This document shows, piece by piece, positions 28,701-38,175 of a DNA stretch of 64,000 nt; the stretch's first letter is position 1; the number at the start of each line of letters is the position of its first letter. A program made the position numbers and the translations under genes. The DNA comes from Frisingicoccus caecimuris (GTDB taxonomy: Bacteria; Bacillota; Clostridia; Lachnospirales; Lachnospiraceae): NCBI RefSeq assembly GCF_004340975.1, contig NZ_SLXA01000007.1, positions 62,001 through 126,000 on the forward strand, in the 5' to 3' direction. The notes beneath the pieces are model-generated. The model was not told the DNA's origin. It was given only the letters and a program-made list of their open reading frames with translations, and ran no database searches.

Positions 28701-29282
28701 ATGGCGATAGGTATCGTTGCCATTATTGCGCTTGGCGTAGGCACCCATATTTTTGAGATTACAATGAAAGCAGCGGCAACTCAGGCCAGTTTAAGCCGAA
28801 AGCGGATGGTCGTATTGGGAGCAGTTTTTGGAGGCATCCAGATGCTTCTGATGCTTTTGGGGCTGTTTGTAACCTGGATAATTGAAGAAAACTGCGAAAT
28901 GGATATGGTAAATCATATTTATCGATACGCCGCCATATGTTTTCTGTTTATGCTCATAGCCAAAAGTTTGTTTGAAGGAATATATACAAAGGAATTTCTC
29001 GAATGCCGGGCAGAGCCTTTATCTTTAAAGCAATGGGGGATGCAGGCGATACGGGCCGGAATTGAGTCATCTGTTGTCGGGATGAGTATTACCTACTTAA
29101 ATCCCGATACTTTATATGATATGGTCTGTGTTTTGTGCATCAGCATTTTATCTGCCATCGGCGGGCTTTGGTATGGATATTGGAGTGGCGTTAAAGGGCA
29201 GCGGGTATTAAACTTAAGCGGCGCATTTATGTTGGGAATTGCCGGCGTTTATATGATTATACGTCAGAAGGCAGGAATTTAA
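28701..29282 (+). CDS. Six-TM membrane protein, MntP-like
   Basis: 193 aa with about six hydrophobic helices in two similar halves (AIIALGVGTHIFEITMKAAATQ and GMQAIRAGIESSVVGMSITYL), the layout and length of MntP manganese exporters. The usual aspartate in the first TM motif (MDAFAVS) is replaced here, so the substrate may differ. It is 14 bp from the radical SAM gene and follows the TetR terminator. Confidence 0.55.
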   Translation: MAIGIVAIIALGVGTHIFEITMKAAATQASLSRKRMVVLGAVFGGIQMLLMLLGLFVTWIIEENCEMDMVNHIYRYAAICFLFMLIAKSLFEGIYTKEFLECRAEPLSLKQWGMQAIRAGIESSVVGMSITYLNPDTLYDMVCVLCISILSAIGGLWYGYWSGVKGQRVLNLSGAFMLGIAGVYMIIRQKAGI

Positions 29283-29296
29283 AAAGGAGGAAACAT

Positions 29297-30730
29297 ATGA
29301 ATACAGCAATTAGTAATCTTTCTCACGCAATGCAGAGGAAGGCAATCGGAATATTAGTGGATACAGTATTGAAACAAGTAAATAAGGACCGGGAGAAAGG
29401 TTTTCTGGATGCGGTGGACCTGGCAGAGCAGTTCTGGGGAAAAGGTTTTTCGAAAGAAGACTATGATAAAGTCCGGGCAGCGATCAAGGATCCAAATAAT
29501 AAATGGATACGTTATATTAACCGGGTGCTGGATGAAACACATCCGAATGTAGCAAAAACAGCCATTATGAATCTGGGCTATGAAGCCTTTATTCGCGGAA
29601 CAAAAACGATCCGTAAAAACCGGGAGATTTATAACTGCAATATTCCGTGGTTGATTTTATTTGACCCGACATCGGCTTGTAATATGCACTGTGAGGGTTG
29701 TTGGGCTGGTACTTATGGGAACAAACATAATCTGAGTTTTGAAGATATGGATAAAATTGTCACAGAAGGTAAAGCATTGGGTGTTTACCTTTACATGCTG
29801 ACCGGTGGAGAACCGTTGGTACGCAAGAAAGACATTCTGCGTCTGGCTGAAAAACATAATGATGTGGAATTTTCTATTTATACGAATTCCACATTGATTG
29901 ATGATGAGTTTTGTCAGGAAGTTGTTCGTCTTGGTAATATTACTTTCCAGCTTTCCATTGAAGGAACGCCGGAGACCAACGATGCAAGACGTGGTGATGG
30001 TCACTATGATGCGGTCATGAAGGCTATGGACCTGTTTAAAAAGTATGGAATTATTTTTGGAACTTCCATTTGTTATACGCGTTATAATATTGAAGCGGTA
30101 ACCAGTGATGAATTTTTAAAGATGATTACGGAAAAGGGTGCACGTTTTGGTTTTTATTTCCACTATATGCCGGTAGGCAACAATGCGGTGACGGATTTAA
30201 TGCCGACGGTAGAACAGCGGAAATACATGATTCAGAGAATACGTTATATCCGTTCAGCTGAGTCGGATATAGAGTTCTTCCCGATGGATTTCCAGAATGA
30301 TGGTGAGTATGTGGGCGGCTGTATTGCTGGAGGACGGAACTATTTCCATATCAATTCGGCCGGAGATGCCGAACCTTGCGTATTTATTCACTATTCCAAT
30401 GCAAATATCCACGATATGTCCATTCTTGAGATTTTGCAGAGTCCATTGTTTATGGCTTATCATGAAGGCCAGCCGTTTAACAAGAACCATCTCCGTCCGT
30501 GCCCGATGTTGGAAAATCCGGAATTACTTCAGGAAATGGTACACCGGACCGGGGCGCACAGCACAGATCTGGAATCTCCGGAACCGGTAGAGCATCTTTG
30601 TGGTAAATGCGCTGAGTATGCTTCTAATTGGCAGCCAAGTGCGGATGAGATCTGGAATCATTCGAAACATAAAAAGAAACCATATGAAAACTATAAAAAA
30701 TCGGCAGAGAACAAAGCTGTCGGAGCTTAA
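29297..30730 (+). CDS. Radical SAM protein with C-terminal cysteine cluster
   Basis: 477 aa. The CxxxCxxC site is in TSACNMHCEGCWAGTYG (Cys128, Cys132, Cys135) and binds the SAM-cleaving 4Fe-4S cluster; GGEPLVRKKDI follows. A helical N-terminal domain of about 110 residues precedes it. C-terminal cysteines (YVGGCIAGG, AEPCVF, RPCPMLE, HLCGKCAEY) suggest a SPASM-like auxiliary cluster. No precursor peptide is seen nearby. Linked by 14 bp to the MntP-like membrane protein. Substrate unknown. Confidence 0.85.
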   Translation: MNTAISNLSHAMQRKAIGILVDTVLKQVNKDREKGFLDAVDLAEQFWGKGFSKEDYDKVRAAIKDPNNKWIRYINRVLDETHPNVAKTAIMNLGYEAFIRGTKTIRKNREIYNCNIPWLILFDPTSACNMHCEGCWAGTYGNKHNLSFEDMDKIVTEGKALGVYLYMLTGGEPLVRKKDILRLAEKHNDVEFSIYTNSTLIDDEFCQEVVRLGNITFQLSIEGTPETNDARRGDGHYDAVMKAMDLFKKYGIIFGTSICYTRYNIEAVTSDEFLKMITEKGARFGFYFHYMPVGNNAVTDLMPTVEQRKYMIQRIRYIRSAESDIEFFPMDFQNDGEYVGGCIAGGRNYFHINSAGDAEPCVFIHYSNANIHDMSILEILQSPLFMAYHEGQPFNKNHLRPCPMLENPELLQEMVHRTGAHSTDLESPEPVEHLCGKCAEYASNWQPSADEIWNHSKHKKKPYENYKKSAENKAVGA

Positions 30731-30743
30731 ATAAATCCATCTA

Positions 30744-30772
30744 TTGTCATAATGCTGCATTTTCGTTATAAT
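30744..30772 (+). promoter_or_regulatory. Sigma-A promoter of the threonine aldolase operon
   Basis: TTGTCA (30744-30749), 17-bp spacer, TATAAT (30767-30772), 38 bp before the aldolase start. Confidence 0.7.
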
Positions 30773-30809
30773 TAGGGTCAGGTAAAACTGACGAAGGGAA
30801 GTAACGAAG

Positions 30810-31856
30810 ATGCAGCATTTTGATAGTGATTATATGGAAGGCGCCCATCCGGTCATTTTGCAGCGGCTGCTGGAGACGAATATGGAGAAGACGCCGGGAT
30901 ATGGAACAGATATATATTGTGAGAGGGCCGAAAAAAAGATTCTGGAAGCTTGCGGCTGTCCGGAGGGGAAAGTCTATTTTATGGTCGGAGGTACTCAGGT
31001 TAATTCTACGGTCATTGGGGCTCTGCTGAAATCCTACGAGGGAGTTGTGGCTGCCGATACGGGGCATATCAGCGTCCACGAGGCGGGAGCCGTGGAGGCG
31101 ACAGGTCACAAAGTGCTGACGGTTCCGGGGGTACAGGGAAAACTTTTGCCGGAGACGTTAAAAACATACATGGAAACCTACTATGGCGACGAGAACCATG
31201 AGCATATGGTCTGGCCGGGAATGGTGTACATTTCTCATCCGACGGAATATGGTACGCTGTACACAAAAGATGAACTGGAAAAGCTGCATCAGATCTGCGG
31301 TGAATATCATATGCCTTTGTTTTTGGACGGAGCCCGGCTGGGATATGGATTGATGGCGGATGGTACGGATGTCACCCTCAGAGATGTTGCCCGGAACTGC
31401 GATGTATTTTATATTGGCGGAACAAAGGTTGGAGCGCTGTTCGGAGAAGCAGTCGTTTTGCCAAAATCCGGATGGATTCCCCATTTCTTTACAAGTATCA
31501 AACAACATGGCGCGCTGCTCGCAAAAGGACGTATCCTGGGTATTCAGTTCGATTCGCTTTTTACAGACAATCTGTATTTTGAAATCAGCCGCCATGCCAT
31601 CGATATGGCTATGAAACTCAAGAAAGGTCTTTTGGAAAGGGGCTATACACTGTATATGGATACGGTGACGAATCAACAGTTTGTTCTGCTGGATAACAGC
31701 CAGTTGGAGGCTCTGGCCGGACAGGTTTCCTGTGGTTTCTGGGAAAAGCGGCCGGATGGCCGGACAGTGGTTCGGTTTGCGACAAGTTGGGCGACCCGGG
31801 AAGAAGATGTGGATGAATTGTTAGAAATTTTGGGACAGGTGAGTAGGGATGTATAA
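30810..31856 (+). CDS. ltaE: Low-specificity L-threonine aldolase
   Basis: 348 aa fold-type I PLP enzyme cleaving threonine/allo-threonine to glycine and acetaldehyde. The PLP lysine is in YIGGTKVGALFGEAVV (Lys206). DGARLGYG upstream holds the cofactor-binding aspartate and GTQVNSTVIGALLK the phosphate site. The 3' end overlaps the GreA-family gene by 8 bp. Beta-eliminating lyase-type homologues are the alternative. Confidence 0.9.
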   Translation: MQHFDSDYMEGAHPVILQRLLETNMEKTPGYGTDIYCERAEKKILEACGCPEGKVYFMVGGTQVNSTVIGALLKSYEGVVAADTGHISVHEAGAVEATGHKVLTVPGVQGKLLPETLKTYMETYYGDENHEHMVWPGMVYISHPTEYGTLYTKDELEKLHQICGEYHMPLFLDGARLGYGLMADGTDVTLRDVARNCDVFYIGGTKVGALFGEAVVLPKSGWIPHFFTSIKQHGALLAKGRILGIQFDSLFTDNLYFEISRHAIDMAMKLKKGLLERGYTLYMDTVTNQQFVLLDNSQLEALAGQVSCGFWEKRPDGRTVVRFATSWATREEDVDELLEILGQVSRDV

Positions 31857-32352
31857 TGAATTGACGGAAAATGATATTAAAAAGATGGAAGAGGAGATTG
31901 AATACCGGAAGCTGGTTGTGCGCAAAAATGCTCTTGAGGCAGTGAAGGAGGCCCGCTCTCATGGAGATTTGAGCGAAAACTTTGAATATCATGCGGCAAA
32001 AAAGGAAAAGAATCAGAATGAAAGCCGGATTCGCTATCTGGAAAGAATGATAAGAACGGCGAAGATTGTTACTGATGAATCTAAAGAGGATGAAGTGGGT
32101 TTAAATAACCTGGTCGATGTTTATTTTGAAGACGATGATGAAATGGAACGGTTTAAACTTGTGACGACGATACGGGGTAACTCTTTGGAGGGGCGTATCA
32201 GCACGGAATCACCCATCGGAAAAGCGATTTTCGGTCACAAGGTCGGTGATCGGGTTTATGTGGAGATGAATGAGAAACAGGGATATTATATTATCATAAA
32301 AAATATAGAAAAGATTCCGGATGACGATTCGGACCCGATTCAGAAATTTTAG
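31849..32352 (+). CDS. Transcription elongation factor GreA/GreB family
   Basis: 167 aa. The N-terminal coiled coil has the acidic-tip segment EARSHGDLSENFEYHAAKKE (about 40-59), characteristic of transcript-cleavage factors. The C-terminal FKBP-like domain contains ISTESPIGKAIFGHKVGDRV. Because the gene is coupled to the aldolase rather than in the usual GreA context it may be a second, accessory Gre factor. Confidence 0.9.
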   Translation: MYNELTENDIKKMEEEIEYRKLVVRKNALEAVKEARSHGDLSENFEYHAAKKEKNQNESRIRYLERMIRTAKIVTDESKEDEVGLNNLVDVYFEDDDEMERFKLVTTIRGNSLEGRISTESPIGKAIFGHKVGDRVYVEMNEKQGYYIIIKNIEKIPDDDSDPIQKF

Positions 32353-32445
32353 AAATATTTTAGGAAAAATCCAGTAAAGTTTAATTGAATTTCTGGAGAG
32401 CAAAGGGTATAGTAATATCATTGTATAAATGGAAGGACGATGCAT

Positions 32446-32841
32446 ATGCGTAATAAGTTGCAGCGTTTTATGATGGGGCGCTATGGAATTGATAAGATGA
32501 ATCAGGTGCTGTCAATCTGTTCACTTATTCTGGTTGCTTTAGGAATTTTTTTGAAGGTGCCTGTGCTATATTGGGCCGGCCTGGTGCTTATCGGATTTAT
32601 ATATTTTCGTATGCTTTCGAAGGATATTCCAAAAAGATATGCAGAAAATCAGGCTTTTTTACGGCATTACGATCGTCTGACCGGGTGGTTCGGCAGCAGG
32701 AAGCAGTCGATGGAACGGAATAAGGGGCATCGTATCTTCAGTTGCCCTCAGTGCAAACAGAAGGTGCGGGTTCCAAAGGGCAAAGGCAACATCAGCATTC
32801 ACTGTCCAAAATGCGGAAATGATTTTATTAAACGGAGTTAG
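32446..32841 (+). CDS. Membrane protein with C-terminal zinc ribbon
   Basis: 131 aa (ATG 32446 spaced 9 bp from GGAAGG; an ATG at 32440 is too close). Two TM segments (about 20-60) are followed by a basic linker and a CPQC...CPKC zinc ribbon (FSCPQCKQKVRVPKGK, IHCPKCGND). No family name is recognised. First of three adjacent genes with the DUF5685 and DnaJ proteins. Confidence 0.8.
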   Translation: MRNKLQRFMMGRYGIDKMNQVLSICSLILVALGIFLKVPVLYWAGLVLIGFIYFRMLSKDIPKRYAENQAFLRHYDRLTGWFGSRKQSMERNKGHRIFSCPQCKQKVRVPKGKGNISIHCPKCGNDFIKRS

Positions 32842-32850
32842 GCGGTTTCT

Positions 32851-33708
32851 ATGTTCGGCTATGTGGTTATCAATGAACCGGAATTGAAAATTAAAGATTA
32901 TCGGGAATACAGAGGGGTATATTGCGGCTTATGTCAGACATTGAAGCGCAAGTATGGCCCCTTTGGTCAGTTATGTCTGAATAATGACATGACGTTTATG
33001 GCCCTGCTGCATATGTCCCTTTACGAGGATGAGGAAGCCGGACGGGAGCGGATGTACCGGTGTAAATTGCATCCGACACGAAAACAGAAAATCTATGATA
33101 ACCCATGTCTGGAATATGCGGCGGATATGACGTTGGTTTTGAGCTACTATCTGGCCAGAGATCACTGGATGGATGACCGGAAGCCGGAGGCCCTGCTGCA
33201 TATGCATCTGCTCCGGAAAAAGGTGCGGAAGCTTTTAAAAATTTATCCGAGGCAGTTCCAGGCGGTACGGAATTATGTCTACCGGTTGGAGGCGGCAGAG
33301 CGTGCCGGAGAAAAGGATCTGGACGTGCTGGCCGGGCTGACAGGAACCATGCTGGGCGAGATCATGAACTGGAAGAACGATGTCTGGGCTGATATGATTA
33401 GAGAGACGGGATTTTACCTGGGAAAATTCATTTATTTGATGGATGCGTATGAAGATCTGGATAAAGATATTAAGAAACATCGGTTTAATCCGTTGACGGT
33501 TTATAAGGATCAGCAGGATTTCGAGAAGAAGATATTTTCCATGTTGGATCTGATGATGGCAGACTGCGCCCGGAGTTTCGAAAAACTTCCGCTGCATCTG
33601 GATGTTGAAATTTTGCGGAATATACTGTATGCTGGAGTATGGAGTAAGTACATGAAGATCAGAAATGATAAAAATAAGACGGAGGAAGTTCGGGATGAAT
33701 CCTTATGA
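32851..33708 (+). CDS. DUF5685 family protein
   Basis: 285 aa. The conserved N-terminus ([17 protein letters not shown], then [13 protein letters not shown]) is that of this uncharacterised Clostridia family. It contains helical segments with ELDD-like acidic motifs ([28 protein letters not shown]) that recall prenyl-synthase-like or metal-binding helices. The 3' end overlaps the DnaJ-domain gene by 14 bp. Confidence 0.8.
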   Translation: MFGYVVINEPELKIKDYREYRGVYCGLCQTLKRKYGPFGQLCLNNDMTFMALLHMSLYEDEEAGRERMYRCKLHPTRKQKIYDNPCLEYAADMTLVLSYYLARDHWMDDRKPEALLHMHLLRKKVRKLLKIYPRQFQAVRNYVYRLEAAERAGEKDLDVLAGLTGTMLGEIMNWKNDVWADMIRETGFYLGKFIYLMDAYEDLDKDIKKHRFNPLTVYKDQQDFEKKIFSMLDLMMADCARSFEKLPLHLDVEILRNILYAGVWSKYMKIRNDKNKTEEVRDESL

Positions 33709-34291
33709 TATATTGGGTGTTTCACCATCAGCGTCAGATGAAGAGATCAAGAAAGCCTATCGGACGTTGAGCAGAAAATATCATCCGGATGCCAATGTGG
33801 GCAAGCCGGGGGAAAAGGCGGCCGAAGAAAAATTTAAACAGATTCAGCAGGCCTATACCCAGATTATGAAGGAAAGAGAGCAGGGATATAGCACCTATGG
33901 TTATCAAAATAATAACCAGACGGCCGGAGGGGATTCGGATACAGTGGAAATGCAGGCAGCGGCAAATTTCATTAACAGTCGTCGTTTCAGAGAAGCGTTG
34001 AATGTTCTGGAAGGTATTCGGAACCGTAATGCTCAGTGGTATTATTTTTCAGCAATCGCCAATGCGGGACTTGGAAATAACCTTCGCGCCCAGGATATGG
34101 CCCGTCAGGCCATGGAAATGGAGCCGAATAATGCCCAGTATCAGATGCTCTGGCAGCAGCTTCAGTCCGGACGCCAATGGTACGGCAATATGGCCGGCGG
34201 TTATGGCCGACCTCAGATGTCTATGGATAATATATGTTGTCAGATTTTAGCTTTAAATATGATGTGCGGCTGTTGTTGCCGGCCGTGTTAA
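33695..34291 (+). CDS. DnaJ-domain protein
   Basis: 198 aa from ATG 33695 (GGAGGAAG upstream; an in-frame ATG at 33665 would lengthen the overlap). The J domain occupies about 1-68 with the HPD motif in [18 protein letters not shown]-like helical repeat region follows (about 85-155) and the tail is cysteine-rich ([10 protein letters not shown]). It lacks the Gly/Phe and zinc-finger regions of true DnaJ, so it is a specialised co-chaperone, probably working with the two genes before it. Confidence 0.9.
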   Translation: MNPYDILGVSPSASDEEIKKAYRTLSRKYHPDANVGKPGEKAAEEKFKQIQQAYTQIMKEREQGYSTYGYQNNNQTAGGDSDTVEMQAAANFINSRRFREALNVLEGIRNRNAQWYYFSAIANAGLGNNLRAQDMARQAMEMEPNNAQYQMLWQQLQSGRQWYGNMAGGYGRPQMSMDNICCQILALNMMCGCCCRPC

Positions 34292-34341
34292 AAGAGGTGT
34301 GGTGGCTGTTTTTTGCCATTTTAAATAATACCTTCCGGTTA

Positions 34342-34392
34342 TTGTTCAATGAATAAACAATATTGTACAGATTGTATTTATTTTAGTACAAT
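34342..34392 (+). promoter_or_regulatory. Promoter and inverted repeats of the CoA-transferase gene
   Basis: TTGTAC (34363-34368), 18-bp spacer, TACAAT (34387-34392). Just upstream TTGTT...AACAA (34342-34360) is an inverted repeat resembling, with one extra base, the redox regulator Rex operator. The -35 and -10 boxes also form ATTGTAC...GTACAAT. Rex control is a guess. Confidence 0.45.
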
Positions 34393-34445
34393 ATAGTTGG
34401 GTTAAGAATTCAAGGGAAATGAACAGTAACATGGGAGGTATTATT

Positions 34446-35999
34446 ATGGGAAAAATCATGAGCGCCGAAGAAGCATCGATGTTGGTAAAGGGCGGAGACA
34501 CGATTGCGGTTGGTGGTTTTGTTGGATGTAATCATCCAGAAGAATTAACCGTGGCATTGGAAAAACGTTTCCTGGCAACGGGGTGTCCGAGAGATTTAAC
34601 GCTTGTTTATGCAGCCGGACAGGGTGATGGAAAAGATAAAGGACTGAATCACCTTGGCCATGAAGGCATGCTTAAAAAGATTATTGGGGGCCATTGGGGG
34701 CTTACACCGAAGCTTCAGAAGCTGGCGGTGGAAAATAAGGTAGAGGCTTACAACCTGCCGCAGGGAGTTATTACCCATCTCTTTAGAGATATTGCGGCAG
34801 GGAAGCCGGGAACCATTACACATGTAGGCCTGGAAACTTTTGTAGATCCTCGTTTGGACGGTGGAAAAATCAATTCGAAAACAAAAGAAGATATCGTAAA
34901 ACTGATTGAACTGGATGGCGACGAATTCCTATATTATAAAGCTTTCCCGATTGATGTGGCATTCATTCGGGCCACCTATTGTGACCCGGACGGCAATGCC
35001 TGCATGCGGAAGGAAGCGGTAACTCTGGAAAGTCTCTCCATTGCTCAGGCAGTAAAGGCTTCCGGCGGCAAAGTTATACTTCAGGTGGAGAGCATCGTGG
35101 AATCCGGAAGTATCGATCCAAGACTTGTGAAGATTCCGGGTATTTATGTGGATGCTATCGTTATCTCGGAACCGGAAAATCATATGCAGACCTTTGGCGA
35201 ACATTTCAATCCGTCTTACTGCGGGGATATCCGTGTTCCTGTGGACAGCCTGAAACCGATGGAACTGGGGGTCCGTAAGATTATCAGCCGTCGGGCGGCG
35301 ATGGAACTTCAAAGTCAGGCAGTGATCAATCTGGGAATCGGTATTCCGGAAGGCATTGCAAGTGTGGCCAATGAAGAGGGCGTCAGGGGGCTCAAGCTGA
35401 CAGTGGAATCCGGTCCGATCGGCGGCGTTCCGGCCGGCGGCAAGAGCTTTGGCGCTGTGGCGAATCCGGAGTGTATTCTGGATCAGCCATATCAGTTTGA
35501 TTTCTATGATGGCGGCGGCCTGGATATGGCCTTCCTTGGTCTTGCACAGTGCGATGAAGAAGGTAATATCAATGTCAGCAAGTTCGGTCCGAAGATTGCA
35601 GGCTGCGGCGGATTTATTAATATTACACAGAATGCAAAGAGAGTTGTTTTCTGCGGGACCTTTACGGCCGGCGGCCTGGAGGTGGCTGTTGAAGATGGTA
35701 AGCTCAATATCCGCCAGGAAGGCAAGAGCCGTAAGTTTATGAACCATGTAGAACAGATTACTTTCAGCGGCAATTATGCAAAACGTTTAAATAAAGAAGT
35801 TCTTTATATTACGGAGCGGGCTGTGTTCAAATTGACAAAAGAAGGCCTGATGCTTATTGAAATAGCTCCGGGTGTGGATCTTGAGAAAGATGTTCTGGCT
35901 CATATGGATTTTAAGCCTTTGATTTCCAAAGACTTAAAGCTTATGGATGACTTCCTCTTCCGTGAGGAACTGATGAATCTGGCTAAGAAAATTGCATAA
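34446..35999 (+). CDS. Acyl-CoA:acetate/propionate CoA-transferase (fused alpha-beta)
   Basis: 517 aa. ATG 34446 follows GGGAGGTATTATT, so the upstream ATG at 34419 is rejected. The N-half has [20 protein letters not shown]. The C-half has [16 protein letters not shown] and the catalytic glutamate motif [14 protein letters not shown]. This is the class I single-chain type seen in propionate CoA-transferases. It moves CoA between short-chain acyl groups. A link to the 4-hydroxybutyrate dehydratase 5 kb downstream is possible but not shown. Confidence 0.9.
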   Translation: MGKIMSAEEASMLVKGGDTIAVGGFVGCNHPEELTVALEKRFLATGCPRDLTLVYAAGQGDGKDKGLNHLGHEGMLKKIIGGHWGLTPKLQKLAVENKVEAYNLPQGVITHLFRDIAAGKPGTITHVGLETFVDPRLDGGKINSKTKEDIVKLIELDGDEFLYYKAFPIDVAFIRATYCDPDGNACMRKEAVTLESLSIAQAVKASGGKVILQVESIVESGSIDPRLVKIPGIYVDAIVISEPENHMQTFGEHFNPSYCGDIRVPVDSLKPMELGVRKIISRRAAMELQSQAVINLGIGIPEGIASVANEEGVRGLKLTVESGPIGGVPAGGKSFGAVANPECILDQPYQFDFYDGGGLDMAFLGLAQCDEEGNINVSKFGPKIAGCGGFINITQNAKRVVFCGTFTAGGLEVAVEDGKLNIRQEGKSRKFMNHVEQITFSGNYAKRLNKEVLYITERAVFKLTKEGLMLIEIAPGVDLEKDVLAHMDFKPLISKDLKLMDDFLFREELMNLAKKIA

Positions 36000-36029
36000 A
36001 TTGCTATAATGTAGATTTGCCTATATTTG

Positions 36030-36073
36030 AAGTGGTTTTTCAACGGATATCGTTGGGGAGCCGCTTCTTTTTT
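36030..36073 (+). terminator. Terminator after the CoA-transferase
   Basis: A 16-bp stem, 36030-36045 with 36051-36066, pairs fully when G-U pairs are allowed, with a 5-nt loop and six Ts. Confidence 0.8.
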
Positions 36074-36075
36074 AT

Positions 36076-36261
36076 GGAAAATATTTTGCCAGCTATGAGG
36101 ATGCGATGGCTTTACTGGATGAGGATGGTAAGCTTGGGAGTTTTGGAAAATACTTTTTGAGTTTTCGGATAAAGGGGAGTCTTACTACATATAATGAAAA
36201 TGCTGTAAAGGCGGATTTCAGTATATGTGCAAGGCTCCTCTTTTCAAATGGGAAGGGGTAG
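36076..36261 (+). pseudogene. Open remnant or small ORF of unknown function
   Basis: A frame is open from 36076 to the stop at 36259-36261 (begins GKYFASYEDAMALLDEDGK). The only internal start, ATG 36106, would give 51 residues but has no ribosome binding site. The protein-like composition directly after a terminator suggests the tail of a decayed gene. Not recognised. Confidence 0.3.
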
Positions 36262-36305
36262 TGTAAAATGGATATAAAACGATGAAATAGGACGGGAGCG
36301 ATAGG

Positions 36306-36920
36306 ATGCTTGAAAAACTGCAGGGGCGTAAGCCGACGTTAATTGATATGGAAAGCTACCGGCGGTCGGCAGTGGTCATACCGTTGATGGAAACAGAAAA
36401 TGGCTATGAAGTTCTTTTTGAGGTGCGGGCCATCGGATTGAAGCATCAGCCGGGGGAAATTTGTTTTCCGGGCGGCGGATGTGACAGGGGAGAGATGCCG
36501 GAAGCAGCAGCCCTTCGGGAAATCTGCGAGGAATTATTGCTTTCATCGGACCAGGTACTGCTTGAAGCGCCGATGGATATTTTTGTTTCGCCCTTCAATA
36601 TGGTCATTTATCCCTATTTGGGAACATTGAAGAGTTATGAAGGAACCTATAGCAGAGATGAGGTTTTAGAAATATTTACCGTTCCGCTGAGGTTTTTTAT
36701 GGAAAATGAACCGGGAATCTACTATAATAAGGTATACACCGAACCACCTGAGAATTTTCCGTGGGACAAAGTTCGGGGGGGATATCGGTACCGTTGGAAT
36801 ACGGGAACCTATCCGGTGCTTTTTTATGAATATAAAGACCGGGTCATCTGGGGAATTACGGCGCGGATCATGCGGAATACGGTGCAGCTCATGCGGGCAG
36901 CCGGCTGGAGGATAGAATGA
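36306..36920 (+). CDS. NUDIX hydrolase, CoA-pyrophosphatase type
   Basis: 204 aa. The Nudix box is GGGCDRGEMPEAAALREICE (about 57-76), immediately preceded by VLFEVRAIGLKHQPGEICFP, the extra motif of the NudL/YeaB coenzyme A pyrophosphatases. It probably hydrolyses CoA or its derivatives to phosphopantetheine and 3',5'-ADP. Overlaps the next gene by 4 bp. Confidence 0.88.
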   Translation: MLEKLQGRKPTLIDMESYRRSAVVIPLMETENGYEVLFEVRAIGLKHQPGEICFPGGGCDRGEMPEAAALREICEELLLSSDQVLLEAPMDIFVSPFNMVIYPYLGTLKSYEGTYSRDEVLEIFTVPLRFFMENEPGIYYNKVYTEPPENFPWDKVRGGYRYRWNTGTYPVLFYEYKDRVIWGITARIMRNTVQLMRAAGWRIE

Positions 36921-37333
36921 AGATGAAGAAGATAAAGAAAAGTACGATTGTTGAGGCACAGAAACGAAAAAAGAAGATTGTCGAATTTTATTATATGACA
37001 CCGGAAAAGACGGATGCCAAAGAGTTGACAAGGTTTATAACTTCCGTGGATGAGGAGAAAGTGGACGTCTGGCCGGAACTGAATTTGATGGAAGTCGTAT
37101 TGGACAGTGATTCGCTTATTTTTCAGGATGGCCGGGAATGTTTTGTGGACCCGCTGGATCTGGAATTTATCGAAGAACGAAAGATTCAGTCGATTTATGT
37201 GGTCAGTTATGAAGAGGGAGACGACCAGAAAGCCCGCAGGGTCATCAAGGAGATTCTGGACGCAAAAGGCGGTTTTCTGTGCAGCGATACGGAAGATTTC
37301 GAGCCGATGTTTACGGCAGATACGATTTTGTAA
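36917..37333 (+). CDS. Conserved-looking protein of unknown function
   Basis: 138 aa, start overlapping the NUDIX stop (ATGA). A basic N-terminus (MKMKKIKKSTIVEAQKRKKK) is followed by a mixed alpha/beta acidic body and no cysteine-metal motif except one C in GGFLCSDTEDFEP. No family recognised. Translational coupling to the NUDIX gene and the HAD gene 30 bp later suggests a small housekeeping operon. Confidence 0.7.
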   Translation: MKMKKIKKSTIVEAQKRKKKIVEFYYMTPEKTDAKELTRFITSVDEEKVDVWPELNLMEVVLDSDSLIFQDGRECFVDPLDLEFIEERKIQSIYVVSYEEGDDQKARRVIKEILDAKGGFLCSDTEDFEPMFTADTIL

Positions 37334-37363
37334 AGCGGGATGAGTGATCGTGGGGACAGTTTT

Positions 37364-38077
37364 ATGAGATACGATATTTTGCTCTGGGATGTTGACGGAA
37401 CGTTGATGGATTTTAAGCAGGCGGAAGCAAAAGCTTTGAGCCAAAGTCTGAAAGAAATCAGTGTAGAGCCGACGGAGAAATTGATCAGTGAATATTCCAG
37501 AATCAACATTTCTTATTGGAAGCGTCTGGAGACCGGAGAATTGACAAAAGATGAAGTGCTTCTGGGACGGTTTGTTGAATTCCTTGGTAAAATGAACATA
37601 CAAGCTGAGGCGGAAACATTTTTAATGAGCTATGAAGAGCATCTTGGACATACCTGGTTTATTCAGGATGATTCTCTGGAATTATGTAAAAAACTTCGTA
37701 GGGAAGGACTTCGCCAGTACGTGGTTACGAACGGGTGGGTGTTTGTTCAGAAGACCAAGCTTCGGGAATCAGGCTTTGATCAGGTTATGGACGGCAGTTT
37801 CATTTCCGATGAATTCGGCGTGCCAAAGCCGAAAAAAGCTTTTTTCGAAGCCTGTTTTGAACAGATTTTCGGGACAAAGACGCCGTCGCCGTCGGACCTT
37901 AGCCGGGTGTTGATCATTGGTGACTCGCTGAGCAGCGATATGAGAGGCGGCGTGAATGCCGGAATCGACCGCTGTTGGTACAGACCATCCGGCGAGACGA
38001 ATACAGAAAATATTCCGGTCAACTATGAAATTGAGGATTTATGGCAGATATGGGATGTCTTGGCAGGCTCTGACTGA
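37364..38077 (+). CDS. HAD-superfamily hydrolase, YjjG-type nucleotidase
   Basis: 237 aa from ATG 37364, which gives the family start MRYDILLWDVDGTLMDFKQA; an ATG at 37340 would add eight residues. Motif I is DVDGTL, motif II VTNGWV, motif III lysine in GVPKPKKAFFEA and motif IV IGDSLSSDMRGG. It likely removes phosphate from (non-canonical) nucleoside monophosphates. Last gene before a bidirectional terminator. Confidence 0.88.
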   Translation: MRYDILLWDVDGTLMDFKQAEAKALSQSLKEISVEPTEKLISEYSRINISYWKRLETGELTKDEVLLGRFVEFLGKMNIQAEAETFLMSYEEHLGHTWFIQDDSLELCKKLRREGLRQYVVTNGWVFVQKTKLRESGFDQVMDGSFISDEFGVPKPKKAFFEACFEQIFGTKTPSPSDLSRVLIIGDSLSSDMRGGVNAGIDRCWYRPSGETNTENIPVNYEIEDLWQIWDVLAGSD

Positions 38078-38115
38078 AACTATCCGGATATCTGCCGTGT
38101 TAAAAAGCGGAAATA

Positions 38116-38172
38116 AAAAAATGCCTTTGGGACAATCCGTCACGACTGACAGGAACCCAAAGGCGTTTTTTT
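38116..38172. terminator. Bidirectional terminator between convergent genes
   Basis: GCCTTTGGG (38123-38131) pairs with CCCAAAGGC (38156-38164). A run of As precedes and a run of Ts follows, serving both the HAD gene (+) and the methyltransferase gene (-). Confidence 0.85.
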
Positions 38173-38175
38173 GTT

